Part shown: in pieces, positions 45,504 to 53,548 of the stretch
Layout: every line of letters starts with the position of its first letter
Numbering within the stretch: the stretch's first letter is position 1
Assembly (NCBI GenBank): GCA_029008005.1
Contig: JAQXIX010000031.1
Coordinates: forward strand, 1-64,000
Length of the DNA stretch: 64,000 nucleotides
From: Bacillota bacterium
GTDB taxonomy: Bacteria > Bacillota > Clostridia > Peptostreptococcales > Anaerovoracaceae
Direction of reading: 5' to 3'
Program-made: the position numbers and the translations under genes
The notes under the pieces: model-generated
The model's database searches: none
Seen by the model: only the letters and a program-made list of their open reading frames with translations
Told to the model about the DNA's origin: nothing

Positions 45504-45553
45504 TCATCTCAATATTTTAAGTTAATTATCTTCATATATAGATATACGAATTT

Positions 45554-45562
45554 ATTATAACA
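45554..45562 (-). promoter_or_regulatory. Probable extended -10 promoter of valS
   Basis: The minus strand reads TGTTATAAT, an extended -10 with a consensus hexamer. A TTGACA lies only 11 bases upstream of the hexamer, too close to be the -35. The predicted start near 45547 gives a leader of about 175 bases. Confidence 0.55.
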
Positions 45563-45619
45563 GAAATCTCTGTCAAATTGTGACCTCTTTTTGAATTATA
45601 TATATACACATTGCTGCGT

Positions 45620-46366
45620 TTATATATGATTTATCATTCCGGCCAGATATCCTGCGCCGAAGCCGTTGTCAATATTGACTACAGATACTCCGCTGGCGCA
45701 CGAATTAAGCATCGAAAGAAGTGCTGTCAGTCCACCGAATGCAGTTCCGTAGCCGACGCTTGTAGGCACTGCAATCACAGGCTTGTCTGTAAGTCCGCCC
45801 AGTACACTGGCAAGGGCTCCTTCCATACCGGCAACTGCCACAATAACTGTTGCCTCCATTATCTGCTCCGTATAGGAAAGCAGCCTGTGTATCCCCGCCA
45901 CTCCGACATCGTACAGGCATTCAACTTCGTTGCCGTGAAATCGAGCCGTAACTGCTGCTTCTTCAGCTATTGGAATGTCGCTTGTTCCTCCTGTTACCAC
46001 GAGGATTTTCCCTTTACCGTCCGGTTCCGGAAAATCTCCTATAACTCCCAGTCTCGCAGCTTCATAGTAGCGAAACACATGGCCTTCGGCGGTTTTCAGT
46101 GCTTCTGCCTTTGCATCGTCTATACGGGTAATCAGCACTTTGTCACATCCGCCCTCTCTCAGAGCTTTCGTAATCTCGCATATCTGCTCTGAGGTTTTAC
46201 CCTCTCCGTATATTACTTCCGCTGCTCCCTGGCGAATGTTCCGGTGAAGATCCACTTTCGCGATTCCGATATCTTCAAAGGGCTTCGTTTTAAGTTGAAG
46301 AAGTGCTTCATCAACTGACAGTTCTCCTGTTTTAACCTGTTCAAGAAGTTTTTTCGTATCAGTCAT
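45620..46366 (-). CDS. larB: Nickel-pincer cofactor biosynthesis protein LarB (orphan)
   Basis: 248 residues, PurE-like C-terminal fold. LarB carboxylates and hydrolyses nicotinic acid adenine dinucleotide on the way to the nickel-pincer cofactor of lactate racemase and related enzymes. Motifs: YGEGKTSEQI, KILVVTGGTSDIPIAEEA, DVGVAGIHRLL, AVAGMEGALASVLGG and the C-terminal VVNIDNGFGAGY. The ATG at 46366 has AGGAGAAAAGAA; a longer in-frame start lacks this. No larC, larE or larA is adjacent, so its partners must be elsewhere or the protein has a different role. Confidence 0.9.
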   Translation of the reverse strand: MTDTKKLLEQVKTGELSVDEALLQLKTKPFEDIGIAKVDLHRNIRQGAAEVIYGEGKTSEQICEITKALREGGCDKVLITRIDDAKAEALKTAEGHVFRYYEAARLGVIGDFPEPDGKGKILVVTGGTSDIPIAEEAAVTARFHGNEVECLYDVGVAGIHRLLSYTEQIMEATVIVAVAGMEGALASVLGGLTDKPVIAVPTSVGYGTAFGGLTALLSMLNSCASGVSVVNIDNGFGAGYLAGMINHI

Positions 46367-46410
46367 TTCTTTTCTCCTGTGTGTTTGATATTTCATCCGA
46401 CACTCAATTG

Positions 46411-46419
46411 ATTATATCA
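46411..46419 (-). promoter_or_regulatory. Probable extended -10 promoter of larB
   Basis: The minus strand reads TGATATAAT, an extended -10, about 45 bases before the ATG. It is divergent from the promoter at 46462-46489, with about 40 bases between them. Confidence 0.5.
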
Positions 46420-46461
46420 CCATCACATGTCATAAAAAATACAATACACTCAAAAAAAATA

Positions 46462-46489
46462 TTGAAGTCGTACTTATAGGATATATAAT
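46462..46489 (+). promoter_or_regulatory. Probable promoter of the Na/Pi cotransporter gene
   Basis: TTGAAG, 16-base spacer, TATAAT, about 60 bases before the GTG start at 46550. No further gene or element is seen in the remaining gap. Confidence 0.55.
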
Positions 46490-46549
46490 ATATAATTGGG
46501 TGTCTAGAGATACACTAAAAACGGAAAACCAGCATAAGGAGATATCAAA

Positions 46550-48316
46550 GTGTCAGTTGAATCGGTTCTTATGATGCTTGGCGGCATCGGAATGTTTCTT
46601 TACGGTATGAAGCTCATGGGCAGCGCTCTCGAGAGAGCCGCCGGAGCAAAAATGGAAAAAATTCTTGAAAAGCTTACAAACAGCAAGCCTAAAGGAATCG
46701 CTTTAGGTGCAGGTGTAACGGCTGTAATTCAAAGTTCCGCCGCAACGATAATCATGGTTGTCGGATTTCTTAATGCCGGCATCCTCAAACTGGCTCAAGG
46801 TGTACCTGTAATCATGGGCGCTAACATAGGCACCACCGTTACTGCACAGATTCTGCGAATGGGAGATATTGACGGTAACAATATTTTCCTGACAATGCTT
46901 AAACCCGCATCCTTCGCACCTATTCTGATAGCACTGAGCGCATTCGTCATACTGATGACGAAAAAACAGAGTCTCAGAGACAAAATGGAAATATTTATGG
47001 GACTTGGTATCCTTTTCATGGGAATGACCCTTATGGAATCAAGCTTCTCTCCTCTGGCGGAGTCTCCTGAATTCTGCAAGGTTTTCACAATATTCGAAAA
47101 CCCTATCCTCGGTGTTTTCGCAGGTATGGCTGTAACTATACTTCTCCAGAGTTCCTCTGCGGCAGTCGGTGTTCTTCAGGCTACAGCATCAACGGGTGTC
47201 GTAACCTTCGCAATGGCCGCTCCTATTACCATCGGCTGCAATCTCGGCAAGTGCGTTACTGTACTTCTGGCGAGCATCGGCGTTAACAGAGACGCCAAAA
47301 GAGCCGTAATCATCGACGTCACAATGTGCGTTCTCGGTTCAGCACTTTTTCTCGCGGGAGTATATCTCTATCAGGGTATTATCGGCTTCGGCTTCTGGGA
47401 CAATGCTGTAACCAGAGGAACGGTTGCCAATTTTCACACATTGTTCAACCTTCTGGTTGCGCTGTTTTTCCTGCCTCTTGTAAATCTTCTCATTAAGATT
47501 GCAAAAGCCATAATCAAAGATAGTCCCGAATCCGGCAGAATGGATGAAGAACTGGCAATTCTCGATACAATTTTTCTTGACAGACCTGATGTTGCTCTTG
47601 AACAGTGCCGTAAGGTAATCAGTCTCATGTTCAATACTGACAAGGAATCATTCTCAAAAGCATGCGGTCTCGTTAAAACTTACGATGACAATATAGCAGC
47701 GGATATAGATGAAAACGAAGCATTTGTCGATAAATCGGAAACAGTTCTCGGCAAATACATACTCAAGATTACCGAGCGTCCTCTTTCATTTAAGCAAAGG
47801 CTTCTGGCTACGGAATTCCTTCATACCGTTGGCGATCTGGAACGAATCGGCGATCACGTACTGAATTTAAAAGAGGAGGCGGAAATTCTCCATACAGATA
47901 AAATATCTTATTCAGAAGAGAGCATGAGAGAACTGTCATACCTTACAAATGCCATAGACGACATTCTTGCAACCACTCAGAACGCATATGAAAACACAGA
48001 CGTTAAACTGGCCGTTCGCGCTCAGACTCTGGAAGATATAATAGATGATATGGTTGATACCATGAAAGAAAACCATATCAATCGCCTTCAAAACGGCTTG
48101 TGTACAGTTGAACGAGGCGTTTCATTTATCGAAATGCTTACGGATATCGAACGTATTTCCGATCATTGCGACAATGTTTGCGCACACCTGATTCAAAGGA
48201 TAGAAAATCGTGAACTGAGTACTCACGAGGAAGATGCTCTACGTGAAATATCTCTCAAAGAACACAGAGCGATGCGAAAAGAACTTATTGAATCATACCT
48301 AAAACCGATAAGATAA
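46550..48316 (+). CDS. Na+/phosphate cotransporter family protein with PhoU-like tail
   Basis: 588 residues. N-terminal membrane part of the NptA/YjbB family with two inverted repeats, each holding the QSS motif (TAVIQSSAATIIMVVG and ILLQSSSAAVGVLQA), and MGANIGTTVTAQ; about nine helices to residue 320. A cytoplasmic C-terminal PhoU-like helical domain (330-588) is present (TEFLHTVGDLERIGDHVLNL and IERISDHCDNVC, each with the E/D-x3-D metal pattern). It would import phosphate or export it as a safety valve. The start is GTG with AAGGAGATATCAAA. Confidence 0.92.
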   Translation: MSVESVLMMLGGIGMFLYGMKLMGSALERAAGAKMEKILEKLTNSKPKGIALGAGVTAVIQSSAATIIMVVGFLNAGILKLAQGVPVIMGANIGTTVTAQILRMGDIDGNNIFLTMLKPASFAPILIALSAFVILMTKKQSLRDKMEIFMGLGILFMGMTLMESSFSPLAESPEFCKVFTIFENPILGVFAGMAVTILLQSSSAAVGVLQATASTGVVTFAMAAPITIGCNLGKCVTVLLASIGVNRDAKRAVIIDVTMCVLGSALFLAGVYLYQGIIGFGFWDNAVTRGTVANFHTLFNLLVALFFLPLVNLLIKIAKAIIKDSPESGRMDEELAILDTIFLDRPDVALEQCRKVISLMFNTDKESFSKACGLVKTYDDNIAADIDENEAFVDKSETVLGKYILKITERPLSFKQRLLATEFLHTVGDLERIGDHVLNLKEEAEILHTDKISYSEESMRELSYLTNAIDDILATTQNAYENTDVKLAVRAQTLEDIIDDMVDTMKENHINRLQNGLCTVERGVSFIEMLTDIERISDHCDNVCAHLIQRIENRELSTHEEDALREISLKEHRAMRKELIESYLKPIR

Positions 48317-48328
48317 GCCTTTTTTCAC

Positions 48329-48355
48329 AAAATCCCAATTACAAGTTGGGATTTT
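48329..48355 (+). terminator. Probable terminator after the Na/Pi cotransporter gene
   Basis: A 10-base perfect stem (AAAATCCCAA/TTGGGATTTT) with a seven-base loop, 13 bases after the stop. The T-tract is short and interrupted, so efficiency is uncertain. Confidence 0.55.
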
Positions 48356-48392
48356 AGATTGCACTTTTTTTGTATAAAAGTTTGTTATTTTC

Positions 48393-48421
48393 TTGACATT
48401 GTCGAGAAACAGGTTGATAAT
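48393..48421 (+). promoter_or_regulatory. Sigma-A promoter of the DDAH/permease genes
   Basis: Consensus TTGACA, 17-base spacer, GATAAT, about 70 bases before the ATG at 48492. The leader contains AT-rich TTGTAT repeats (about 48437-48456). Confidence 0.7.
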
Positions 48422-48491
48422 GATAACTGTGCAATTTTGTATATTGTATTTTGTATAATTTTTAATACGCAACTAAAAGGAGGCCTATACC

Positions 48492-49274
48492 ATGACAAAA
48501 TTTAACAACGTAATCGTAAGAAGACCGTGTAAGGCAGTATGCGAAGGAATCACATCAGCCCCTGAACTGGGACAGCCTATTTATGAAAAGGCTCTTCAGC
48601 AGCACGACACATACATCGAAGCACTGAAGAAGTGCGGTGTTGAAGTTACAGTTCTCGAAGCTGACGAAAGATATCCGGACTCATGTTTCGTTGAGGACCC
48701 TGCTCTTATTACACGCAAGTGCGCCATCATCACTAACCCGGGTGCAGCTTCAAGAAACGGTGAAAAGAACGAAATCATCGGCGCTGTAAAGAAGTTCTTC
48801 CCTGAAGACAAGATTGAATACATCAAGGATCCCGGCACGCTGGAAGGCGGAGACGTAATGATGGTAGGAGATACTTTCTACGTTGGTCTCTCAGCAAGAA
48901 CAAATGCAGAAGGAATCAGACAGCTTACAGAGATTCTGAACAAGTACGGTCTCGAATGCATCCAGGTTCCTCTTGAAAAGGTTCTTCACCTTAAGACCGG
49001 TGTTAACTACATCGAAAACAACAACATGCTGGTATCCGGCGAATTCATCGAAAAGCCTGAATTCGAAAAGTACAACAAGATTGTAATCCCGGAAGAAGAA
49101 GCATACGCTGCTAACTGCATCTGGGTAAATGATACAGTAATCGTTCCGGAAGGATATCCGGCAGTACTTAAGGCTGTTCAGGACGCAGGCTACAAGACAC
49201 TTACAGTTGACACTTCGGAATTCAGAAAGATTGACGGAGGTCTCAGCTGTCTCTCAATGAGATTCTGGGCATAA
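48492..49274 (+). CDS. Dimethylarginine dimethylaminohydrolase-like amidinotransferase-superfamily enzyme
   Basis: 260 residues, pentein fold. Expected to hydrolyse N-methylated arginines to citrulline plus methylamines. The catalytic triad positions are visible: Glu118 in PGTLEGGDVMM, His166 in EKVLHLKTGVNYIE, and the nucleophile Cys253 in DGGLSCLSMRF next to the C-terminus. The substrate-binding PDSCFVEDPALIT (about 62-74) is also typical of DDAH. Size fits DDAH rather than arginine deiminase (about 410) or agmatine deiminase (about 370). SD AAAAGGAGG. An ArcD-like permease follows, so it handles an imported arginine derivative; citrullinase-type activity is an alternative. Confidence 0.85.
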   Translation: MTKFNNVIVRRPCKAVCEGITSAPELGQPIYEKALQQHDTYIEALKKCGVEVTVLEADERYPDSCFVEDPALITRKCAIITNPGAASRNGEKNEIIGAVKKFFPEDKIEYIKDPGTLEGGDVMMVGDTFYVGLSARTNAEGIRQLTEILNKYGLECIQVPLEKVLHLKTGVNYIENNNMLVSGEFIEKPEFEKYNKIVIPEEEAYAANCIWVNDTVIVPEGYPAVLKAVQDAGYKTLTVDTSEFRKIDGGLSCLSMRFWA

Positions 49275-49341
49275 AACGTATTTCTGTCATAAAAAATTTT
49301 GTAACAAGTTTATTATGTAATCTGAAAGGAAGTTAAGTAAC

Positions 49342-50775
49342 ATGGAAAAGAAACTCAGTCTATTTCCGCTTGTGTTCTTTGCGATAGGTTGCATGCTCGC
49401 CAGCGGTGTATTCACACTTTCGGGAGACTTTGCTGCTGCAGGCGCATATACTCTCGCTACTCTTATCGGTTGGGGAATCACCTTCATCGGAATGATTGCC
49501 CTCACAATGTGCTATTACAGACTGGCAATCGCTAAGCCTGAGCTCACTTCAGGTATTTACAGCTATGCCAAGGAAGGTTTCGGTTCATATATAGGTTTCA
49601 ACTCAGCATGGGGATACTGGATGAGTGCTATTCTGGCTCTCGTATCATTCTTCGTTGCATTCTTCGGAAATCTGGGTTCATACATCCCTGCATTTGGTTC
49701 AGGTGCAACTCCTATTGCTGTAATCTGCGCATCGGTTATCCTGTGGCTCTTCGTTCTTCTTCTTATGAGAGGCGTTTCACAGGCAACGATCATCAACGCT
49801 TTCGTTGTAATCGCCAAGGTTATTCCGATTATATTCATGGTTATCGCTGCTATCTTCGCCAGATCATTCCACTGGAGCATCTTCGTTGACAACTTCACAG
49901 GAGCCGGCTCAGACATGTCCCTGTTTGAGCAGGTAAAGGCAACTATCTTCACAACAGTATGGATCTTCATCGGTATTGAAGGTGCCGTTGTTATTTCAGA
50001 AAGAGCTAAGAGCATGAAGCTGGCCGGAAACGCAACAGTTATTTCATTCATCGCTCTGTTCCTGCTGTACTTCATTATTTCAGCACTTTCAATGGGCGTT
50101 ATGCCTCATGATGAACTGGCTAATCTGGGATGGCCTTCAATGGCTGGAGTAATGACTTCAATCGTTGGTCCTTGGGGCGGAGTACTCGTAAACGTTGCAG
50201 TATTTATCTCAATCGGCGGAGCTCTGTTCACATATGTAATTCTCTCCACAGAAAGTGCCTTCGGACCTGCAGCTCAGGGCTGCTTCCCAAGCATTCTAAA
50301 CAAGAGAAACAAGCATGATGCTCCTACAGTATCAATCGTTGCCAGTGCAGTTATCGTTGAAATATTCCTGGTAATAGCAATGCTCTCGGATGCAGCATTC
50401 CAGAACTGCTACTATCTGTCAACAATTGCAATCATGATTCCTTACATGCTGTCAGCATTCTATGCACTGAAGTGCTGCTGCAAGGGAGAAACAACTCAGG
50501 GTCTCTCAGGCGCCGGCAAGGCATGGACATGGATTTTCTCAATCCTCGGAGCAATCTACGGTGTATGGATGCTCTACGCTTCCAGCATCACATATGTACT
50601 GGTTTGTGCACTGCTCTACGCACCGGGAATCATCCTCTACATCATCAGAAGAAAAGAGGAAAAGGATGGTCCTGTATTCCCTAAGGTTTACGACAAGGTC
50701 GTTGCAGTGATACTGGTTGTAATGTTCGTAGTCGCAATCGTGCTTCTGGCAACAGGTGTAATCGCACCATTCTAA
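49342..50775 (+). CDS. APC family basic amino acid permease/antiporter (ArcD-like)
   Basis: 477 residues, 12-13 helices. The N-terminal FFAIGCMLASGVFTLSGDFAAAGAYTL matches the basic amino acid/polyamine antiporter branch (arginine-ornithine type), as does TVWIFIGIEGAVVISERAKS in helix 6. It probably imports the substrate of the preceding hydrolase or exchanges it against a product such as citrulline or ornithine. AAAGGAAGTTAAGTAAC precedes the ATG; the 67-base gap to the hydrolase gene has no terminator, so the two are likely one operon. It ends at a bidirectional terminator. Confidence 0.9.
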   Translation: MEKKLSLFPLVFFAIGCMLASGVFTLSGDFAAAGAYTLATLIGWGITFIGMIALTMCYYRLAIAKPELTSGIYSYAKEGFGSYIGFNSAWGYWMSAILALVSFFVAFFGNLGSYIPAFGSGATPIAVICASVILWLFVLLLMRGVSQATIINAFVVIAKVIPIIFMVIAAIFARSFHWSIFVDNFTGAGSDMSLFEQVKATIFTTVWIFIGIEGAVVISERAKSMKLAGNATVISFIALFLLYFIISALSMGVMPHDELANLGWPSMAGVMTSIVGPWGGVLVNVAVFISIGGALFTYVILSTESAFGPAAQGCFPSILNKRNKHDAPTVSIVASAVIVEIFLVIAMLSDAAFQNCYYLSTIAIMIPYMLSAFYALKCCCKGETTQGLSGAGKAWTWIFSILGAIYGVWMLYASSITYVLVCALLYAPGIILYIIRRKEEKDGPVFPKVYDKVVAVILVVMFVVAIVLLATGVIAPF

Positions 50776-50796
50776 ACGTAATAACAATAAAGATAA

Positions 50797-50835
50797 AGCA
50801 GCACCGGCAAGTAACGCCGGTGCTGCTCTTTTATT
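50797..50835. terminator. Strong bidirectional terminator
   Basis: A perfect 12-base GC-rich stem (AGCAGCACCGGC/GCCGGTGCTGCT) with a seven-base loop and CTTTTATT after it. It lies between the convergent permease and antiporter genes. Confidence 0.9.
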
Positions 50836-50865
50836 GTGGATTTTTTATTATGAGTATATGTTCTA

Positions 50866-52341
50866 TTATTTCGAATCTGAATAATATGCTTCTGTTTCCT
50901 CCTGTGAAATAGGTTCATCCTTTTTCGGAGAGTATTTATTCTTTCCCCATCCACGTTTTTTATTGGTGTAGAAAATTCCGTATCCTGTAAGTGCGCATAT
51001 AATCGAAAACAGAGGATTTAACCAGCCCATGAAGTAGAAAAGTCTCCACTCTGCAAAGGCGCATCCAAACAGGGAACTGAAAAATACAACTGTGGAATCC
51101 CACGGAGCAATGAGAATAACTGTCGAACCATCCTCTATTGCTCTTGAAAGAATCTTTCTGTCGAGGCCTATTCTGTCATAGAATTCACTGAAAGCAACTC
51201 CTGTAACCATTGATGCTATGTAAGCATTGGCAGTACATACAGTAAGGAGTACTGATGAAAGCAGCGTAGCGATAACAGTAGATGACGTTGATGCGATGAC
51301 CCTTGACAGAGCCTTTACAAGCACCTTGAATGTATCTGTCTGCAGGAGAATCTCACTCATGGCAAATCCGACGATGATTATTGAAATCATCCACCACATT
51401 GCATTGATTCCGCCCTTGGCACAAATCTCGTTTACAAAGTCAACATCGCTGTTCGCAGTCATTCCATCTGCGAGAATTACAGCCATATCCCCTACTCCTA
51501 TACCCTGGTACAGTACAGCAACAAGAATTCCAACACATATTGCCATTATGAGCGAAGCAAAGGCATTTGTCCTTTTCACAAGGATTACAATAAGGAAAAC
51601 TGGCGCCAGCAAAAGCAGTATATTGAAATTAAATGTATCTGCCAGTGCATTTCTCACAACATCAACATCAGATGAGTCTATCACGCCCTCATTGCAGTAT
51701 ATGAATCCTAAAATCAGGAACATTACTGCCGAAATAACAATTGAAGGTATTGAAGTGTATCTCATGGATGCCACGTGATCGAACACTTTAACTCTTGATA
51801 CACCTGCCGCAAGGGTAGTTGTCTCAGAAAGAGGCGACTGCTTGTCACCGAACATTGCTCCGCATATTACCGCACCGGCCATTATTCCCGCAGGGATTCC
51901 CATACTTACGCCTATTCCGACGAAAGCAAGGCCCATAGTTCCGGCTGTTGTCCACGAACTGCCTATTATCAGTGACATTGCAGCGCACATAACAAGTGCC
52001 AGGAACGGTACAAGTGAAGGTGACAGCCATCCGAGTCCCAAATATATAATATAAGGAATTATTCCCGATGCAATCCACGACGCTATTATAAGTCCTATCA
52101 GGAAGTTGAACAGGATTACCATGTTCGCCCCCTTAAGGCCGTCCATCATCATTTTTTCTATATCATTAAAACTGTATCCCAGATAAACAGCATATGCTGC
52201 TGCGATTACCAACGTAGCAAAAAGCGCAATCGGAGTATCAACATATATTACTACGTTAAATATAATAAGTACTGCGAGGATTACCGCAATAATAATCAGA
52301 GCCTCCCATAACTTCGGTGTTCTTGGTTTTCTTTTTTCCAT
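50866..52341 (-). CDS. NhaC family Na+/H+ antiporter-like transporter
   Basis: 491 residues, 11-12 helices. The family signature GAMFGDKQSPLSETTTLAAGVS and GSSWTTAGTMGLAFVGIG are clear, as is the C-terminal APWDSTVVFFSSLFGCAFAEW. Many proteins of this family exchange organic solutes rather than Na+/H+ (malate-lactate, tyrosine-tyramine, arginine-ornithine), so in this setting it may carry an amino acid derivative. Start ATG with GAGAGGTTCAGAA. It is 34 bases downstream of the small protein gene at 52376 and probably ends the operon that starts at 53393. Confidence 0.88.
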   Translation of the reverse strand: MEKRKPRTPKLWEALIIIAVILAVLIIFNVVIYVDTPIALFATLVIAAAYAVYLGYSFNDIEKMMMDGLKGANMVILFNFLIGLIIASWIASGIIPYIIYLGLGWLSPSLVPFLALVMCAAMSLIIGSSWTTAGTMGLAFVGIGVSMGIPAGIMAGAVICGAMFGDKQSPLSETTTLAAGVSRVKVFDHVASMRYTSIPSIVISAVMFLILGFIYCNEGVIDSSDVDVVRNALADTFNFNILLLLAPVFLIVILVKRTNAFASLIMAICVGILVAVLYQGIGVGDMAVILADGMTANSDVDFVNEICAKGGINAMWWMISIIIVGFAMSEILLQTDTFKVLVKALSRVIASTSSTVIATLLSSVLLTVCTANAYIASMVTGVAFSEFYDRIGLDRKILSRAIEDGSTVILIAPWDSTVVFFSSLFGCAFAEWRLFYFMGWLNPLFSIICALTGYGIFYTNKKRGWGKNKYSPKKDEPISQEETEAYYSDSK

Positions 52342-52375
52342 TTCTGAACCTCTCTTCTTATATTACGAAAATACG

Positions 52376-52936
52376 TTACTTTTCCAGTCTGTAACCCAGC
52401 AGTTCCGCAAGTTTCTCAACATCTTCAACATCTTTTCTCTGAAGGTTCTTTCCCAGCTCCCACGGAAGCACTGTATAGAACCAGTCATTTATTCTGTCAA
52501 CATAACAGAACCATGACCAGAGCAGACTTGCCAGATCATCTTTTGTTTCAATCGAATCATAAGATGCTACAATTTTCTCATGGAAATAAGGGAATTTAGG
52601 TAAGTTCATCCACGGTGCAGGGCAGTTTTCTCCGCAGGTATCTCCCATAAGATGTGCCATCGGTCCGTTCATGTAAATAAACAACTGCTTGCACTGTGCC
52701 AGTGAAAAGTCATCATCTGCAAGGACTTCAAACATGGTCGGTTCTATAGTCCACCAACCCATTCCCTGTGTATCCGCATTGAGGAAAAACAGGTTTCCCA
52801 GATACTGATGATTTGTTCCTGCGCCGCTTGGAAACACCCCAAGCTTACTCATTGTAACTTCTACCGGTTCGTCGAACCAGATTTTTTCAACTTCATCGTG
52901 TATTTCTCTTTTTACTTCTCTCCAGTCAAGTGTCAT
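52376..52936 (-). CDS. Uncharacterised helical protein, possibly cucumopine-synthase C-terminal-domain-like
   Basis: 186 residues, soluble, no signal peptide. I do not recognise it with certainty. It is rich in Trp and aromatic residues, mostly helical by eye, with QYLGNLFFLNADTQGMGWW, FIYMNGPMAHLMGDTCGENCPAPW (Cys pair) and SLLWSWFCYVDRINDWFYTVLPWELG. With the cyclophilin-like protein upstream it recalls the two parts of cucumopine synthase (cyclophilin-like domain plus helical bundle), here as two genes; this is tentative. The ATG at 52936 has a strong GGAGGAGGTATAAA and nearly touches the upstream stop. An alternative start 19 codons earlier would overlap the upstream gene. Confidence 0.5.
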   Translation of the reverse strand: MTLDWREVKREIHDEVEKIWFDEPVEVTMSKLGVFPSGAGTNHQYLGNLFFLNADTQGMGWWTIEPTMFEVLADDDFSLAQCKQLFIYMNGPMAHLMGDTCGENCPAPWMNLPKFPYFHEKIVASYDSIETKDDLASLLWSWFCYVDRINDWFYTVLPWELGKNLQRKDVEDVEKLAELLGYRLEK

Positions 52937-52937
52937 T

Positions 52938-53393
52938 TTATACCTCCTCCCTGTATACTTCGATTCTTCCCAATTCGTGATACAGGTAAACATGGTTCCA
53001 CAAATTCAGTCCTGCTTTTGCGAACGTCTCAATATCCTCTTCGTCAACCAGAGCAACAGTCGGTCCCATTGCAACCATCGGCTCGGTGCAAACACCATAT
53101 ATAAAGCCAAAATACCAGCCTGCCCAGAATATTTCTCCGGCCTTCATATTGCAAAGAAACGGTATATCATCTCCCAGAGGATTTGACTGATTTCCGAATT
53201 CAGGCATTTCATACGGGGCTACCGGTCTGCATTCAACAAAGTCTCCTGTTGACAGTGTGCTGTGAGCATATGCCTTCATCGGTGTCTCCAGTATGTTCCA
53301 TATCTCCTCTACAAGTTTCGGTTCTTTATCTTCAAGCAGTGTCGCATGAACCGATTTGTCGATACCGGGAAAATAAATCCTCAGTTTTTTCAT
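52938..53393 (-). CDS. Cyclophilin-like fold protein (DUF3830-like)
   Basis: 151 residues, soluble. The pattern ATLLEDKEPKLVEEIWNIL near the start, an AHSTLSTGDFVECRP strand and the central NPLGDDIPFLCNMKAGEIFWAGWYFGFIYG look like the small cyclophilin-like (DUF3830) beta-barrel family. No peptidyl-prolyl isomerase active-site arginine is evident, so it is more likely a ligand-binding or catalytic relative. It is the first gene of an operon with the helical protein and the NhaC-type carrier. Promoter at 53433-53461 overlaps a dyad, next to the divergent Lrp-type regulator. Function unknown; involvement with an amino acid derivative is inferred from its neighbours. Confidence 0.55.
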   Translation of the reverse strand: MKKLRIYFPGIDKSVHATLLEDKEPKLVEEIWNILETPMKAYAHSTLSTGDFVECRPVAPYEMPEFGNQSNPLGDDIPFLCNMKAGEIFWAGWYFGFIYGVCTEPMVAMGPTVALVDEEDIETFAKAGLNLWNHVYLYHELGRIEVYREEV

Positions 53394-53432
53394 ATATATT
53401 ACCTCCTACATATATTTATTAAATATAGACAA

Positions 53433-53461
53433 ATTATATGTTAGTGTGCTAAAGTAATAAA
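53433..53461 (-). promoter_or_regulatory. Probable promoter of the cyclophilin-like gene operon
   Basis: The minus strand has TTTATT, 17-base spacer, TATAAT, about 40 bases before the ATG at 53393. Its -35 overlaps the left arm of the dyad at 53458-53495. Confidence 0.45.
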
Positions 53462-53495
53462 CGATTAAATGTTAAAAAAACAAACATATCGTTTA
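53458..53495. promoter_or_regulatory. Dyad in the divergent region, candidate Lrp-type operator
   Basis: TAAACGAT (53458-53465) and its exact complement ATCGTTTA (53488-53495), with weaker symmetry inside (AATGTT/AACAT). It sits between the divergent regulator and transport/cyclophilin-like genes and covers the -35 of the latter. Confidence 0.45.
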
Positions 53496-53548
53496 ATAAA
53501 ATAATAATTTATCCCATATTTTTTAATTTTTTAAATATAAGGTATATC

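Noticed and set aside
45374..45619. T-box riboswitch before valS
   Set aside because: No AGGGTGGNACCGCG sequence and no terminator with T-run on the minus strand; only a hairpin leader is supported.
48436..48460. Second promoter TTGTAT...TATAAT before the DDAH gene
   Set aside because: The spacer is only about 11 bases; the TTGACA-N17-GATAAT box upstream is far better.
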